Origin: Lachnospiraceae bacterium A2
GTDB taxonomy: Bacteria > Bacillota > Clostridia > Lachnospirales > Lachnospiraceae
Assembly (NCBI GenBank): GCA_000403315.2
Contig: KE159638.1
Location: 511,793 to 575,792 of the forward strand
Length of the DNA: 64,000 nt
Reading direction: 5' to 3'
Shown here: in pieces, positions 8,788-18,166 of the stretch
How positions within the stretch are numbered: the first letter of the stretch is position 1
Layout: each line of letters begins with the position of its first letter
Position numbers and translations under genes: made by a program
Notes under the pieces: generated by a model
Database searches by the model: none
Seen by the model: only the letters and a program-made list of their open reading frames with translations
What the model was told of the DNA's origin: nothing

Positions 8788-9594
8788 ATGGAATTTTCAG
8801 CGAAAGACCATACATTTGCAATTTGCGCCTATGGGGAAAGCCCCTTTCTGCGGGAGTGTATTGAGTCCCTGCTGGGGCAGACCATAAAGACCAGGATTAT
8901 TATGGCATCTTCCACGGATAACCGGCAGATACGGGGACTGGCGGAGGAATACGGGATCCCCCTGTATATCAACCATGGGCCGGCGGGGATTGCCAATGAC
9001 TGGAACTTTGCATACCACCACAGCAAGACGAAGCTGGTGACGCTGGCCCATCAGGACGACAAATACCGCCCGGAATATGTAGAACGGATGCTGAAAAGCG
9101 TCAGCCGGGCCAAGCATCCCCTGATTTATTTTACAGATTACCATGAACTGCGGGATGGGCGGGAGGTTGCTACGAACCGCTTGCTGAAAGTAAAGCGGCT
9201 GATGCTGCTGCCATTGCGGCTGAAAGCCTTCCATGGAAACCGTTTTGTGCGCAGGAGGATTCTCTCCCTGGGGAATCCTATTTCCTGCCCTTCCGTCACT
9301 TACATAAAGGGACATCTGCCAGCCACCCTGTTTGTCCCAGGATTTAAGAGCAATATCGACTGGCAGGCGTGGGAGATGCTTTCGAAAAAAAAGGGGGAAT
9401 TTGTCTATGAGAAATCCCCTTTGGCCTTCCATAGAATCCACATGGGGTCCGAAACCTCTGCCACTATCAACAATGGAAATATCCGGGCACAGGAAGATTT
9501 TGAAATGTTCCTGAAATTCTGGCCCAAATGGTTTGTAGCTTTCCTGATGCGGTTTTATATCAAAGGGGAAGAATCCAATGCCATGGAACAATAA
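8788..9594 (+). CDS. Glycosyltransferase, GT2-like
   Basis: 268 residues. A GT-A-like start (HTFAICAYGESPFL) is followed by an AHQDDKYRPEY segment near residue 90 that probably binds the metal and nucleotide. The second half is basic. The ATG at 8788 follows GGAGAAGTAAGC, seven bases after the rmlB stop. It lies between rmlB and the GtrB-like gene, so it probably adds a sugar during assembly of the rhamnose-containing chain. Donor and linkage cannot be read from the sequence. Confidence 0.8.
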   Translation: MEFSAKDHTFAICAYGESPFLRECIESLLGQTIKTRIIMASSTDNRQIRGLAEEYGIPLYINHGPAGIANDWNFAYHHSKTKLVTLAHQDDKYRPEYVERMLKSVSRAKHPLIYFTDYHELRDGREVATNRLLKVKRLMLLPLRLKAFHGNRFVRRRILSLGNPISCPSVTYIKGHLPATLFVPGFKSNIDWQAWEMLSKKKGEFVYEKSPLAFHRIHMGSETSATINNGNIRAQEDFEMFLKFWPKWFVAFLMRFYIKGEESNAMEQ

Positions 9595-9605
9595 GGAGAA
9601 AATAA

Positions 9606-10760
9606 ATGAACGAACAGTACGAGCTTACGATACTGATGCCCTGCCTGAATGAAGCGGAAACGTTAGCTGCCTGTATCAATAAAGCAAATACGTACCTGAA
9701 GGAAAGCGGCGTCCATGGGGAGGTTGTGGTGGCAGACAACGGCAGCACCGACGGTTCCCAGAAGATTGCCGAGGAACATGGGGCAAGGGTCGTAAATGTA
9801 CCGGAAAAAGGCTATGGGGCAGCTTTGATTGGCGGCTGCAACGGAGCGCGTGGGAAGTATGTGATTATGGGGGATGCAGATGACAGCTATGATTTCCTGC
9901 ACCTTGCGCCCTTTGTGGAAAAGCTGAGGGAAGGATATGACTTAGTGATGGGCAACCGCTTCAAAGGCGGGATTGAGCCGGGGGCCATGCCGCCCCTCCA
10001 CCGGTATCTGGGCAACCCTGTACTCTCTTTTATTGCACGGCTGTTTTTCCCCTGCAAAATTGGGGATTACCACTGCGGCCTCAGGGGCTATAACCGGGAG
10101 TCCATTTTAAAGCTGGGGCTTGTGACAACCGGCATGGAGTACGCCAGCGAAATGGTAGTAAAGGCCACCTTAAACCACTTAAAAATTGCAGAGGTCCCTA
10201 CTACCTTGAAAAAGGATGGGCGTTCCCACGCACCCCACTTGAGGAGCTGGTCTGACGGCTGGCGGCACCTGAAATTCCTGCTGATGCACAGCCCCAACTG
10301 GCTGTTTATGTATCCGGGGCTGATATTGTTTTTCTTAGGGCTGGCGCTGACGGTTGTTTTAAGCTTGGGGAATATCCAGATTGGATCTGTTGGACTTGGG
10401 GTCCATACCCTGATGTACGCTGCGGCTGCTATGATGGTTGGGTTTAACCTTGTGATGTTTTCCCTGTTTGTCCGTTCCTATGCAAGCGTGACTGGATTTA
10501 TCCCCACGGAAAGCAGGCTGGATAAGTGGCTGGAAGAAACCTCTACGGAAAAAGGGGTGCTCCTTGGCATTTTCCTGTTCCTTGCAGGCATTGCAGTTAC
10601 CATTGTAGCCTTCTGTATCTGGGGAAAAACCGGCTTTGGCGGGCTTTCGCCGGAAAGCATGATGCGGATTACTATTCCTGCCATGCTGCTGATTGTGGTA
10701 GGGATAGAAGTGGTATTTGGCAGTTTCTTTATCGGAATCCTGCACATCAGGCATAAATAG
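9606..10760 (+). CDS. GtrB-like polyprenyl-phosphate glycosyltransferase
   Basis: 384 residues. The first 230 form a GT2 domain of the DPM1/GtrB group: LMPCLNEAETL, VVADNGSTDGS and the metal site MGDADDSYDF near residue 95. The rest is four membrane helices. The family charges undecaprenyl phosphate with one sugar on the cytoplasmic face; the lipid-linked sugar is then flipped and used outside by a GT-C enzyme. The next gene, 13 bases downstream, encodes just such a multi-spanning protein. The pair resembles GacI/GacL or GtrB/GtrC and would add side branches to the rhamnose backbone. AAGGAG precedes the start by seven bases. Confidence 0.88.
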   Translation: MNEQYELTILMPCLNEAETLAACINKANTYLKESGVHGEVVVADNGSTDGSQKIAEEHGARVVNVPEKGYGAALIGGCNGARGKYVIMGDADDSYDFLHLAPFVEKLREGYDLVMGNRFKGGIEPGAMPPLHRYLGNPVLSFIARLFFPCKIGDYHCGLRGYNRESILKLGLVTTGMEYASEMVVKATLNHLKIAEVPTTLKKDGRSHAPHLRSWSDGWRHLKFLLMHSPNWLFMYPGLILFFLGLALTVVLSLGNIQIGSVGLGVHTLMYAAAAMMVGFNLVMFSLFVRSYASVTGFIPTESRLDKWLEETSTEKGVLLGIFLFLAGIAVTIVAFCIWGKTGFGGLSPESMMRITIPAMLLIVVGIEVVFGSFFIGILHIRHK

Positions 10761-10773
10761 GGAGGAAGTAAAG

Positions 10774-12846
10774 ATGGGCGAGAAACAAGGGAACAGGAGG
10801 GTGGGCTGGTTTTTGCCGGCGCTTCTTGGGATGTCTTTGGCAAGGCTGTGGATGCTGCATGGGCTGCCGATTAACCCGTTGGTGGGCGCAGCCTGCGACG
10901 ATGCGCTGCTGGTAAAATGGGCTCAGCATTTTTTTGAGGGAAGATGGACGGGGCCATTTTCCTGTTATACTTTTATGAAAGAAATTGGCTTTTCTGCTTA
11001 TCTTGCAATTATCTGCCGCCTGAAATTCCCTTATATTATGGCAACAAACCTGCTGTATGCTGCAGGATGCCTGGTTTTGCTGTATGCCATAGGGCATATT
11101 GTAAAACAGAAATGGGCTTTGTGCGTGTTTTATGGGGTGCTGCTTTTTCACCCGGTTATGGCAGCGGCCCAGACGGGGCAGCGGGTGTACCGCAACAGCT
11201 TTGCCGTGGCGCTGGCAGTCTGGGTATTTGGCTGTATCCTGAACCTTTATTTTGACATTGGGAAAAAACCATTTTACAGAAGCCTTATCTGGGCAGTACT
11301 GGCAGCAGGGAGCCTGGGGGTTCTGTGGGAAACCAAAAGCGATACCATCTGGCTTCTGCCGTTTACTGTGGCAGTGCTCTTGGCTACGGCCTTTCTGGTC
11401 CTGAAAAACAGGAAAATACTTGCTCCTTTCCCGCGGCTGGCATTGGCAGTATTTCCCATTTTAGGAATCATACTTACATCACATTTTGTGGATATAGTGA
11501 ATACAAAAGTTTATGGGGCAGCGGGAGTCGCGTACTATGGGCCTGCCATGTCTATCCTCACAAATTTGGATGAGGAAGGTACAGAGAAGAATATCAGCCT
11601 TCCCAGAAAAACATTCCAGAAGCTGTGCGGCATTTCCCCTACCCTTGCCCTTGTGCAGGGGCACATTGAGGCAGAGATGGACGCATATGATACATATGAC
11701 ACGAAGCCCGGGGATGGGAATGTGGAGGATGGCTGGCTTGGATGGGCTCTGATTGGAGGGATTGACAAAGCAGGGTATTATAAGGACTGCCAGACAGCCA
11801 ATGAATTTTTCCAGAAAGTGTATCAAGAGCTGTCTGCGGCGATTGAGGAAGGCGTTATCAAAGTGAAGCCGCATTCCGTGCTGGATGCCTACCACTTTTC
11901 CACAGGGGAGGACAGGAAAGAATTACTGTCTGCCATAGGGGAAACCTGGCAGTTTGTGGCAAGCCACAGGGATATGCATTCGGATGTCTGTGTGGTGGGC
12001 GAAGATAATTTGGAAGGGAGCAAAGTGTTTGAATCCATTACTCATGAGAAGTCTTACCATGAACCTATAGATACGGATTACCACTGCGCAGGCTGGGCCG
12101 CATTCCCACAATATGACTTAAAGGATTTAAAAGCCTATGTGGAGGATGGCGCAGGGAACCAGTATGGGGAACTAGAATTTCTTGAAAGCAAAGACGTGGG
12201 GGAGCAGTACAGCGAAGTAAAAGGGGCAGAGAACTGCCGCTTTGAGTTGGGCTGGGACTATACGGGTCCAGAAGAATCCCCGCAGTTTTTTGTCACGGCT
12301 TACCAGGATGGAAAGCAGGTTGCCAAGTCGGGGGTTACCAAAGAAGGCTTTCTGGAAAAAGATAAAAATGTAATAATTGGTTCTGTGGACGGTTTTGTGG
12401 ACAACAGGGAAATTCAGGAATACCATGGCACAGCGAAACAGGCGGTGGGACGTTGCAACACGGTGTACCAGATATACCGTGCGGTTGGGAGTATCCTGGG
12501 CTGGGCTGGGTTAGCGTCATATGCCGGGTTTACCGTGCTGGCATTGTGGGGCTGGTTCCAGAACAGGCATGCAGTAAGCAGATCCGGGGGCCAGGGGCTG
12601 GAAGATGGTACATACAATGGGGATAACTGCATTACCCTCAATTCGTGGCTGGTAATGACTGGGATTTATTTAAGCCTGTTAGTGCTTTTTGCAGGGGTGG
12701 CAGTGACCCATCTGCAGGACTGCCCGGCTATTAACTATATGTATTTAAGTTCTGCTTACCCACTTTTTAGCCTTGCGGCAATGCTTTCCATTTTGAAATG
12801 CGGGGAACTGGTTTTTTGGCAGGTAAAGGGAAAGAAGCTGCTGTAA
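10774..12846 (+). CDS. GT-C type membrane glycosyltransferase (GtrC/GacL-like)
   Basis: 690 residues. About eight N-terminal membrane helices lead to a large extracellular domain (about residues 275-560) and two or three C-terminal helices. The first external loop contains an acidic pair in ACDDALLVKWAQ, a usual position for the GT-C catalytic carboxylate. The extracellular region has acidic stretches such as YDTYDTKPGDGN and no family I recognise. It lies just after the GtrB-like gene, so it likely transfers the lipid-linked sugar to the polymer outside the cell. The ATG at 10774 follows GGGAGGAAGTAA. The GT-C assignment rests on topology and context, not on a firm domain match. Confidence 0.7.
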   Translation: MGEKQGNRRVGWFLPALLGMSLARLWMLHGLPINPLVGAACDDALLVKWAQHFFEGRWTGPFSCYTFMKEIGFSAYLAIICRLKFPYIMATNLLYAAGCLVLLYAIGHIVKQKWALCVFYGVLLFHPVMAAAQTGQRVYRNSFAVALAVWVFGCILNLYFDIGKKPFYRSLIWAVLAAGSLGVLWETKSDTIWLLPFTVAVLLATAFLVLKNRKILAPFPRLALAVFPILGIILTSHFVDIVNTKVYGAAGVAYYGPAMSILTNLDEEGTEKNISLPRKTFQKLCGISPTLALVQGHIEAEMDAYDTYDTKPGDGNVEDGWLGWALIGGIDKAGYYKDCQTANEFFQKVYQELSAAIEEGVIKVKPHSVLDAYHFSTGEDRKELLSAIGETWQFVASHRDMHSDVCVVGEDNLEGSKVFESITHEKSYHEPIDTDYHCAGWAAFPQYDLKDLKAYVEDGAGNQYGELEFLESKDVGEQYSEVKGAENCRFELGWDYTGPEESPQFFVTAYQDGKQVAKSGVTKEGFLEKDKNVIIGSVDGFVDNREIQEYHGTAKQAVGRCNTVYQIYRAVGSILGWAGLASYAGFTVLALWGWFQNRHAVSRSGGQGLEDGTYNGDNCITLNSWLVMTGIYLSLLVLFAGVAVTHLQDCPAINYMYLSSAYPLFSLAAMLSILKCGELVFWQVKGKKLL

Positions 12847-12847
12847 A

Positions 12848-12963
12848 GGATACAGAACAGAGTTCCTTTGGAATAGGGAAGCGGCAAATATATGGAATGG
12901 AAACAGGATAAAAACAGAAATTCTTTGGAATAGGGGAGCGGTAAAGGTATAGGCTGGGATCAG
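12848..12963 (+). repeat. Imperfect 58-bp tandem duplication
   Basis: Positions 12848-12905 and 12906-12963 are two copies of one unit, each starting GGATA and sharing CTTTGGAATAGGG and AGCGG(C/T)AAA. The array fills most of the 137-base gap before the GT2 gene at 12984 and ends just before its ribosome site. The unit is not an open frame continuing from the gene upstream. Confidence 0.65.
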
Positions 12964-12983
12964 GAGAGGAAAAGGAGGCAGCT

Positions 12984-14642
12984 ATGGATTTTAAGACACA
13001 GGCTGGCATGGGGATGGCCCTGCTAAAGCAATATGGAATCCGGGATTTTTATTACAGGTTCCGGGAATGGTGCCAGTTCCAGGCAAGGAACCGGCGGTAT
13101 CGGGAGTGTAAAGGCAGCTATTTCCCTTCTCTGGGGGAGCTGCAGGCACAGCGGGAGAAAAAGTGGCCGTACCAGCCCTTAATCAGCATTGTAGTGCCAG
13201 CCTTTGAAACAGATCCGGCATTCCTCCGCCAGCTTTTGGATTCTGTAATAGCCCAGACATATGGGAACTGGGAATTATGCCTTGCTGACGCCAGCAGGAG
13301 CGGCGTGGTGGAGCAGGTGCAAAAGGAATATCAGGACAGCCGTATCTGTTACCTGCGCCTTGTTGAGAATGCGGGGATTTCAGAAAATACCAACCGGGGC
13401 TTTGGGATGGCCCACGGGGAATATCTGGCTTTGCTGGACCATGACGACCTGCTGACGGAAAACGCCCTTTTTGAAATGGTAAACGCCTTAAATGAAGTAA
13501 GCCCAAGGCCTGACGTTATTTATTCCGATGAGGATAAAATGGTAGGGGATTCCGGCAATTATTGCGACCCCAGCTTTAAGCCGGATTACAATGAGGAATT
13601 ATTGCGGAGGAACAACTATATTTGCCATTTTCTCCTGTTTTCCCGGGAAATCCTTGAAAGAACAGGCGGCTTGGACGGGGCTTACGATGGGGCACAGGAC
13701 CATGAGTTTGTACTTCGGTGCAAGAGCCAGGGCGCAAGCTTTTACCATATCCCCAAAGTACTCTACCATTGGCGCATCCATGCATCTTCCACGGCATATG
13801 ACCCAGGTTCCAAGCTATATGCCTATGAAAATGGGAAAAAAGCTATCCAGGAATACCTGAAAGGCCGGGGCATTGCGGCCAAGGTGGATTTGACAAAGGA
13901 TTTAGGCGTTTACCGTATCAAATATGCCAGAAATAAGAAAATGTCTGTGGCGGTGCTTGTGGAGGGCAAGGCGCAGCGGGACCGCTTAAAGAAACGGACA
14001 AAGGCATCAAAGTGGACACAGGTTTCCTATTACCATGCCCCAAACCAGAGTAACCGGGAAATCAGCCAAACAAAAGGGGACTATATTGTGCTGGTGGGGG
14101 CAGGGATGGAGCCGGAAGGCACAGGCTGGCTGGAAGAACTGTTAAGCTTTTGTCAGGACGGGCAGGTAGGGGCTGTTTCCGGATGCATTCTCTCTGGGCG
14201 CAGGAAAATCCTCCAAAGCGGGATAGCTGTCACAGCAGGGGGAAGGGCAGTGCCCCTTTTTGAAGGCCTGCCGGAAATTTACCGCGGCTACTGCCACCGG
14301 GCAGATATCCCGGAAAACGTCAGTACGCTTTCCTTAAGCTTTGTCCTGTTTTCCCGGAAAGCATGGGAGGATGCAGGGAAGATCCCCGAAAGGCTTTCCT
14401 TCCCCGCAAGGGAGGTGGACTTCTTTGCAAGGATGCGCAGCAAGGGCTATGGGGTAGTAGCAGACAGCAAACTAAAAGTACTTTGCAACAAACGTCCCAA
14501 TGATTATGCCATGAAGCCCAAAGAAGCTGCCTATTTGAAGAAGCAATGGGGCAGCACATGGGAACGGGGGGACATGGCGTATAACCCAAACCTCTGGGAT
14601 GGGGACGGCAGGTTTACATTCCGCAAAAAAGCCAGGAATTAG
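12984..14642 (+). CDS. Two-domain GT2 glycosyltransferase with degenerate second domain
   Basis: 552 residues. A 55-residue basic leader precedes a GT2 domain (LISIVVPAFETD near residue 68; DHDDLL near 150; IYSDEDKM near 175). A second GT2-like domain follows from about residue 310. The architecture matches the protein at 23277-25139. In the second domain the place of the LNDDIE metal motif of that paralogue reads VLVGAGMEPE, so this half has lost its acidic residues and is probably inactive or structural. AGGAGG precedes the ATG by six bases. It likely works with dTDP-rhamnose on the same chain. Confidence 0.82.
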   Translation: MDFKTQAGMGMALLKQYGIRDFYYRFREWCQFQARNRRYRECKGSYFPSLGELQAQREKKWPYQPLISIVVPAFETDPAFLRQLLDSVIAQTYGNWELCLADASRSGVVEQVQKEYQDSRICYLRLVENAGISENTNRGFGMAHGEYLALLDHDDLLTENALFEMVNALNEVSPRPDVIYSDEDKMVGDSGNYCDPSFKPDYNEELLRRNNYICHFLLFSREILERTGGLDGAYDGAQDHEFVLRCKSQGASFYHIPKVLYHWRIHASSTAYDPGSKLYAYENGKKAIQEYLKGRGIAAKVDLTKDLGVYRIKYARNKKMSVAVLVEGKAQRDRLKKRTKASKWTQVSYYHAPNQSNREISQTKGDYIVLVGAGMEPEGTGWLEELLSFCQDGQVGAVSGCILSGRRKILQSGIAVTAGGRAVPLFEGLPEIYRGYCHRADIPENVSTLSLSFVLFSRKAWEDAGKIPERLSFPAREVDFFARMRSKGYGVVADSKLKVLCNKRPNDYAMKPKEAAYLKKQWGSTWERGDMAYNPNLWDGDGRFTFRKKARN

Positions 14643-14684
14643 ACGGTTGCCCTACACCTGTATTCAGGCAGACCAGGCGGTATG

Positions 14685-15617
14685 CTATATTTTCCCAATC
14701 AGGAACAAAATGCGGATGGCAGCTTCCCCTGCAAGCCGTGTCCGCAGCCGTTTGGGGTAGAAAAGCTTTTTGGCCTGGCGGGGCAGGGTGTTTCTGGCAG
14801 TAAAAAGCGAGAGCGTGTTCCGCTGGGAGTTTGTAAGCTTTCCCCAGAAGGTCTTCTGGAAATGGCGCAGGTGTTTTTTGCTGTCCGTCATGGCAGTCCC
14901 CCCAATTTCATTTTTCAGGAAACTTTGGAGCAAGCTGGAATTGCCAGAATCCTCTGCGGTTACTGCATCCGGGTGGCGGATATGGGCGGCCGTATACCGT
15001 GGGTCATAGATTACAGTGCCAAAGCAGGCCGCTCCCCGCAGCAGCCAGCGGTCATGGAGCTCCTTCCCGGGATTGACGCCCAGAATCAGTTCCTGCCGCG
15101 CCGCTTCGTTAAAGACAAGGACAAATCCGGAAGCCGGGGTATAATACAATACGTCAGAAAGCCCTATCCTTTTTTTCTGAGGGGGTGAATGGCGCAGGAA
15201 TTTTCCATCCTCTGTATAATAATCGTAAGCAGAAAAATAAACGCATGGTATTTCCTTTTTGGCCTTCTTGTCCAGCTTTGCCACGGCCCATTTTATTTTA
15301 TCTGGATACCAAATATCATCTTGGTCGCAGAAGGCATAGTAATCTGCCGCCCCGCACTCTTTCAGGATCTGGTAGAAGGATCCCGGGCAGCCAAGGTTCT
15401 TCCCTTCCTGCCCTAAGAGCACGATTTTTTTGGAAGTAGTATTTGCAGCAATATATTCTTCCACAATACGTACTGTACCGTCCGTGGAGCCATCATCCCG
15501 GATATATATGGTGATATTGGGATAACTCTGTTCCAAAAGGCTGTCTAATTGCCTGCGGATATGTTTGCTCCCGTTATAAGCAGCCAATATAATATTTACA
15601 GTTGATGAATGGTGCAT
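14685..15617 (-). CDS. GT2 glycosyltransferase, RgpB-like, on the opposite strand
   Basis: 310 residues. It has VNIILAAYNGSKHI, the RDDGSTDGT motif and CDQDDIW, the same signatures as the gene at 5823, and the same C-terminal ending (RILFLIGKI). It is therefore another RgpB/RfbF-type rhamnosyltransferase candidate. It is the only gene of the 5.8-32.8 kb locus on the minus strand and converges on the preceding GT2 gene with a 42-base gap. Its ATG is preceded by a strong AAGGAGG, so it looks functional and must have its own promoter in the AT-rich divergent gap at 15618-15769. Confidence 0.85.
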   Translation of the reverse strand: MHHSSTVNIILAAYNGSKHIRRQLDSLLEQSYPNITIYIRDDGSTDGTVRIVEEYIAANTTSKKIVLLGQEGKNLGCPGSFYQILKECGAADYYAFCDQDDIWYPDKIKWAVAKLDKKAKKEIPCVYFSAYDYYTEDGKFLRHSPPQKKRIGLSDVLYYTPASGFVLVFNEAARQELILGVNPGKELHDRWLLRGAACFGTVIYDPRYTAAHIRHPDAVTAEDSGNSSLLQSFLKNEIGGTAMTDSKKHLRHFQKTFWGKLTNSQRNTLSLFTARNTLPRQAKKLFYPKRLRTRLAGEAAIRILFLIGKI

Positions 15618-15769
15618 GGGAAACCTCCTTACATTCCGGTAATAAAATTTTTTTTACAAGTTTTTTACATATCATATACAGATATAGTAATTAATGTACA
15701 TACTGTTATTATACAATAAAAATAAGGAACATAACAGACCTAACATAAATTGCAGAAAGGAGCCACGAA
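15618..15769. promoter_or_regulatory. AT-rich divergent regulatory gap
   Basis: 152 bases between divergently transcribed genes, clearly richer in A and T than its surroundings and containing T-runs (15651-15666) and many TATA-like words. Both flanking genes have good ribosome sites facing outward (AAGGAGG on the minus strand, AAAGGAG before 15770). It must hold promoters for both directions, but no well-spaced -35/-10 pair stands out. Confidence 0.4.
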
Positions 15770-16585
15770 ATGGATTCAAAAACCTTCCATATCTACGTAA
15801 TTACCCACAAACCCTTCCCCTTCCCCCTGCCCCCCCACTACCAAAAACTTTACGTAGGCGCCGCAAGGCTGGCTCCTGAAGAAAAAGCCTCCCTTAAAGG
15901 CTATGTATTCGACGATTCCGGTGTGAATATCTCGGAAAAAAATAGCAGCTACTGCGAACTAACCGGCTTATACTGGCTTTGGAAAAACCAGCCAGACGAC
16001 GCCATCGTAGGGATTACCCATTACCGCCGTTTTTTCGGGAAGCCAGGCAAATATCTTTCCATTGAGGGGGCCAGCCGCTTATTGCAGAAGGCGGACATGG
16101 TTGTGGCAAGGCGCCAGTGGGTGGAAGGGAATGTGAAGGTCCATTTTGAAACCTTCCACTGTAAAGAAGATTTGCGCCTTCTCCGCAGCATTATTCAGAA
16201 AAAATACCCAGAATGTTTGGATAGCTTTGACTGCGCCATGTCTAAATGTTTCCTGTTTTCCTATAATATGATGGTGTGCAGGAAAGAGGTTTTTGATGCA
16301 TACTGTGTGTGGCTCTTTGATATTCTGGAAGAATGTGAGGGGCAGGCAGACCTTTCCGCTTATGACGATTACCAGAAACGGATTTTTGGTTTTCTGGCCG
16401 AACGTCTTTTGCTGGTATATCTTCTGCACCACCAGATGAAGGTGGCGGAAGTCCCCGTTTTGGAAACAGAACTGGATAAAAGCGCCAAATGGGCAAGCGA
16501 TAAGTGGAAAATGATAACGGTTGCAAAGAATTTTTTCACAAACCGCGGGGTGGGAACCATGCGCTACCGAAGGAAGGGCAGGTAA
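15770..16585 (+). CDS. DUF4422 capsular polysaccharide synthesis protein
   Basis: 271 residues. The start (FHIYVITHKPF), the NSSYCELTGLYWLWKN segment and VGITHYRRFF are the usual conserved blocks of DUF4422, a family found in capsule and wall-glycan clusters and thought to contain cytoplasmic glycosyltransferases. It lacks a signal peptide and membrane helices. It lies between the divergent gap and the flippase gene. Its donor and acceptor are unknown. Confidence 0.85.
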   Translation: MDSKTFHIYVITHKPFPFPLPPHYQKLYVGAARLAPEEKASLKGYVFDDSGVNISEKNSSYCELTGLYWLWKNQPDDAIVGITHYRRFFGKPGKYLSIEGASRLLQKADMVVARRQWVEGNVKVHFETFHCKEDLRLLRSIIQKKYPECLDSFDCAMSKCFLFSYNMMVCRKEVFDAYCVWLFDILEECEGQADLSAYDDYQKRIFGFLAERLLLVYLLHHQMKVAEVPVLETELDKSAKWASDKWKMITVAKNFFTNRGVGTMRYRRKGR

Positions 16586-16657
16586 GGCAGCCTGTAACGG
16601 AACCAGCAGAGGGGAAAACAAGAGCCCGACATGCTGCATCTTTAGAGAGAAATAGAT

Positions 16658-18166
16658 ATGAAGAAAGAACATTCTGTAACCTTTAATTTTATTATGAATT
16701 TTATCCTGACAGCATCGTCATTTATTTTCCCGCTGATAACTTTCCCCTATGTGTCCCGGATACTGCTTCCGGCGGGGAATGGGAAAATTGATGCTGCCGC
16801 TGCAGTGGTCACATATTTTTCCATGTTTTCCATGCTGGGTATCCCTACTTATGGCATCCGTGCCTGCGCCCAGGTCCGGGATGACAAGGAGCAGCTTTCC
16901 CGGACGGTGCAGGAAATATTGTGCATCAATGCCGTGATGACCGCCCTGGTCTATGTTGTGTTTGGGGCATCTTTGTATGTGGTTCCGAAATTTGCAGAGG
17001 ACAGGACGCTCCTTTTGGTAATGGGCACTACTATTTTCCTGAATATGGCCGGGGTAAGCTGGCTGTATTCGGCCTTGGAAGAATATGCGTATATTACCAT
17101 GGTTTCGCTGGCTTTTAAGGCTATTGGCGTCCTGCTGATGTTCCTGTTTGTCCATGATGCAGGGGACTATGTCGTCTATGGGGGGATTACGGTGGTGTCC
17201 AATGTGGGCTCCTACCTGTTTAATTTCCTGCGGCTGGGCAGGTATATTACCATAAAGCCTGTGGGGAATTACAAGTTCTGCAGGCATTTAAAGCCTATTG
17301 GGATTTTCTGTGCCATGACGATAGCCACCAGCATTTATACCAATTTAGATATTGTCATGCTGAAATTTATCAGCGGGGATGTGCAGACCGGATATTATAC
17401 TGCGTCTGTAAAAATCAAGACCATTGTCACAAGCCTTGTCACAAGCCTTGGGGCGGTCTTGCTGCCAAGGCTTTCTTATTATATTGAAAAAGGGATGAAG
17501 GAAGAATTTAAACGGATGGTTTCCAAGGCTTTGGGGTTTGTCTTGCTGATAGCCCTGCCTTTGGCGGTTTATTTTACCATGTTTGCCTATGAGAGCATAG
17601 GGCTGGTGTCAGGGAAAGCCTATCTGCTGGCATCATGGCCCATGCGGCTGATAATGCCCACGGTGGTTTTTATTGGGCTGTCCAATATACTGGGGATGCA
17701 GGTGCTGGTACCCACAGGCCGGGAACGGCAGGTGCTGGTGTCCATGGTGGCAGGCGCCTTTGTGGACCTGGCCTTGAATTTGGCCTTGATTCCGAGGCTG
17801 GGCGCATCCGGGGCGTCTATTGGGACGCTTATGGCAGAGATTGTAGTGGTGCTGGTACAGGGAAAAGCTTTAAAAGGATTCCTGTCAGAGCTTTGGCAGG
17901 GTCTGAAACTGCATTATTATATTGCAGGGCTCCTGCCCGCCGCCATAGCCGCCCAGCTTGCAAGGATGGCGCTAAAACCCATAGTGGATGGGAAATTTGC
18001 CTTGGAGCAGGGCTGCTTTGTGGTACTGGCAGTTACCGGGGCATTGTTTTTTGGAATTTACGGAATCCTGCTGCTTTTGTTAAAGGAGCCGATTACGATG
18101 GAATATATTTTCCCCATCCTGCAAAAGCTGGGGAAACGGAATGGAACAAGAAAAGACGAGGTATGA
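16658..18166 (+). CDS. Oligosaccharide flippase, Wzx/MATE-type
   Basis: 502 residues with about 12-14 hydrophobic segments through the whole length, and the polysaccharide-biosynthesis signature near the N-terminus (FIFPLITFPYVSRILLP). Such proteins move undecaprenyl-linked oligosaccharides across the membrane. The same locus also encodes a Wzm/Wzt exporter, so the flippase may serve a different intermediate, such as the lipid-linked side-chain sugar or a repeat unit for the Wzy-like proteins further downstream. Its stop is immediately followed by the start of the secreted protein at 18167. Confidence 0.9.
   Translation: MKKEHSVTFNFIMNFILTASSFIFPLITFPYVSRILLPAGNGKIDAAAAVVTYFSMFSMLGIPTYGIRACAQVRDDKEQLSRTVQEILCINAVMTALVYVVFGASLYVVPKFAEDRTLLLVMGTTIFLNMAGVSWLYSALEEYAYITMVSLAFKAIGVLLMFLFVHDAGDYVVYGGITVVSNVGSYLFNFLRLGRYITIKPVGNYKFCRHLKPIGIFCAMTIATSIYTNLDIVMLKFISGDVQTGYYTASVKIKTIVTSLVTSLGAVLLPRLSYYIEKGMKEEFKRMVSKALGFVLLIALPLAVYFTMFAYESIGLVSGKAYLLASWPMRLIMPTVVFIGLSNILGMQVLVPTGRERQVLVSMVAGAFVDLALNLALIPRLGASGASIGTLMAEIVVVLVQGKALKGFLSELWQGLKLHYYIAGLLPAAIAAQLARMALKPIVDGKFALEQGCFVVLAVTGALFFGIYGILLLLLKEPITMEYIFPILQKLGKRNGTRKDEV

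Noticed and set aside
8797..9591. 264-codon minus-strand frame inside the GT2-like gene at 8788
   Set aside because: Antisense shadow produced by codon bias; the plus-strand frame has the ribosome site and GT-like motifs.
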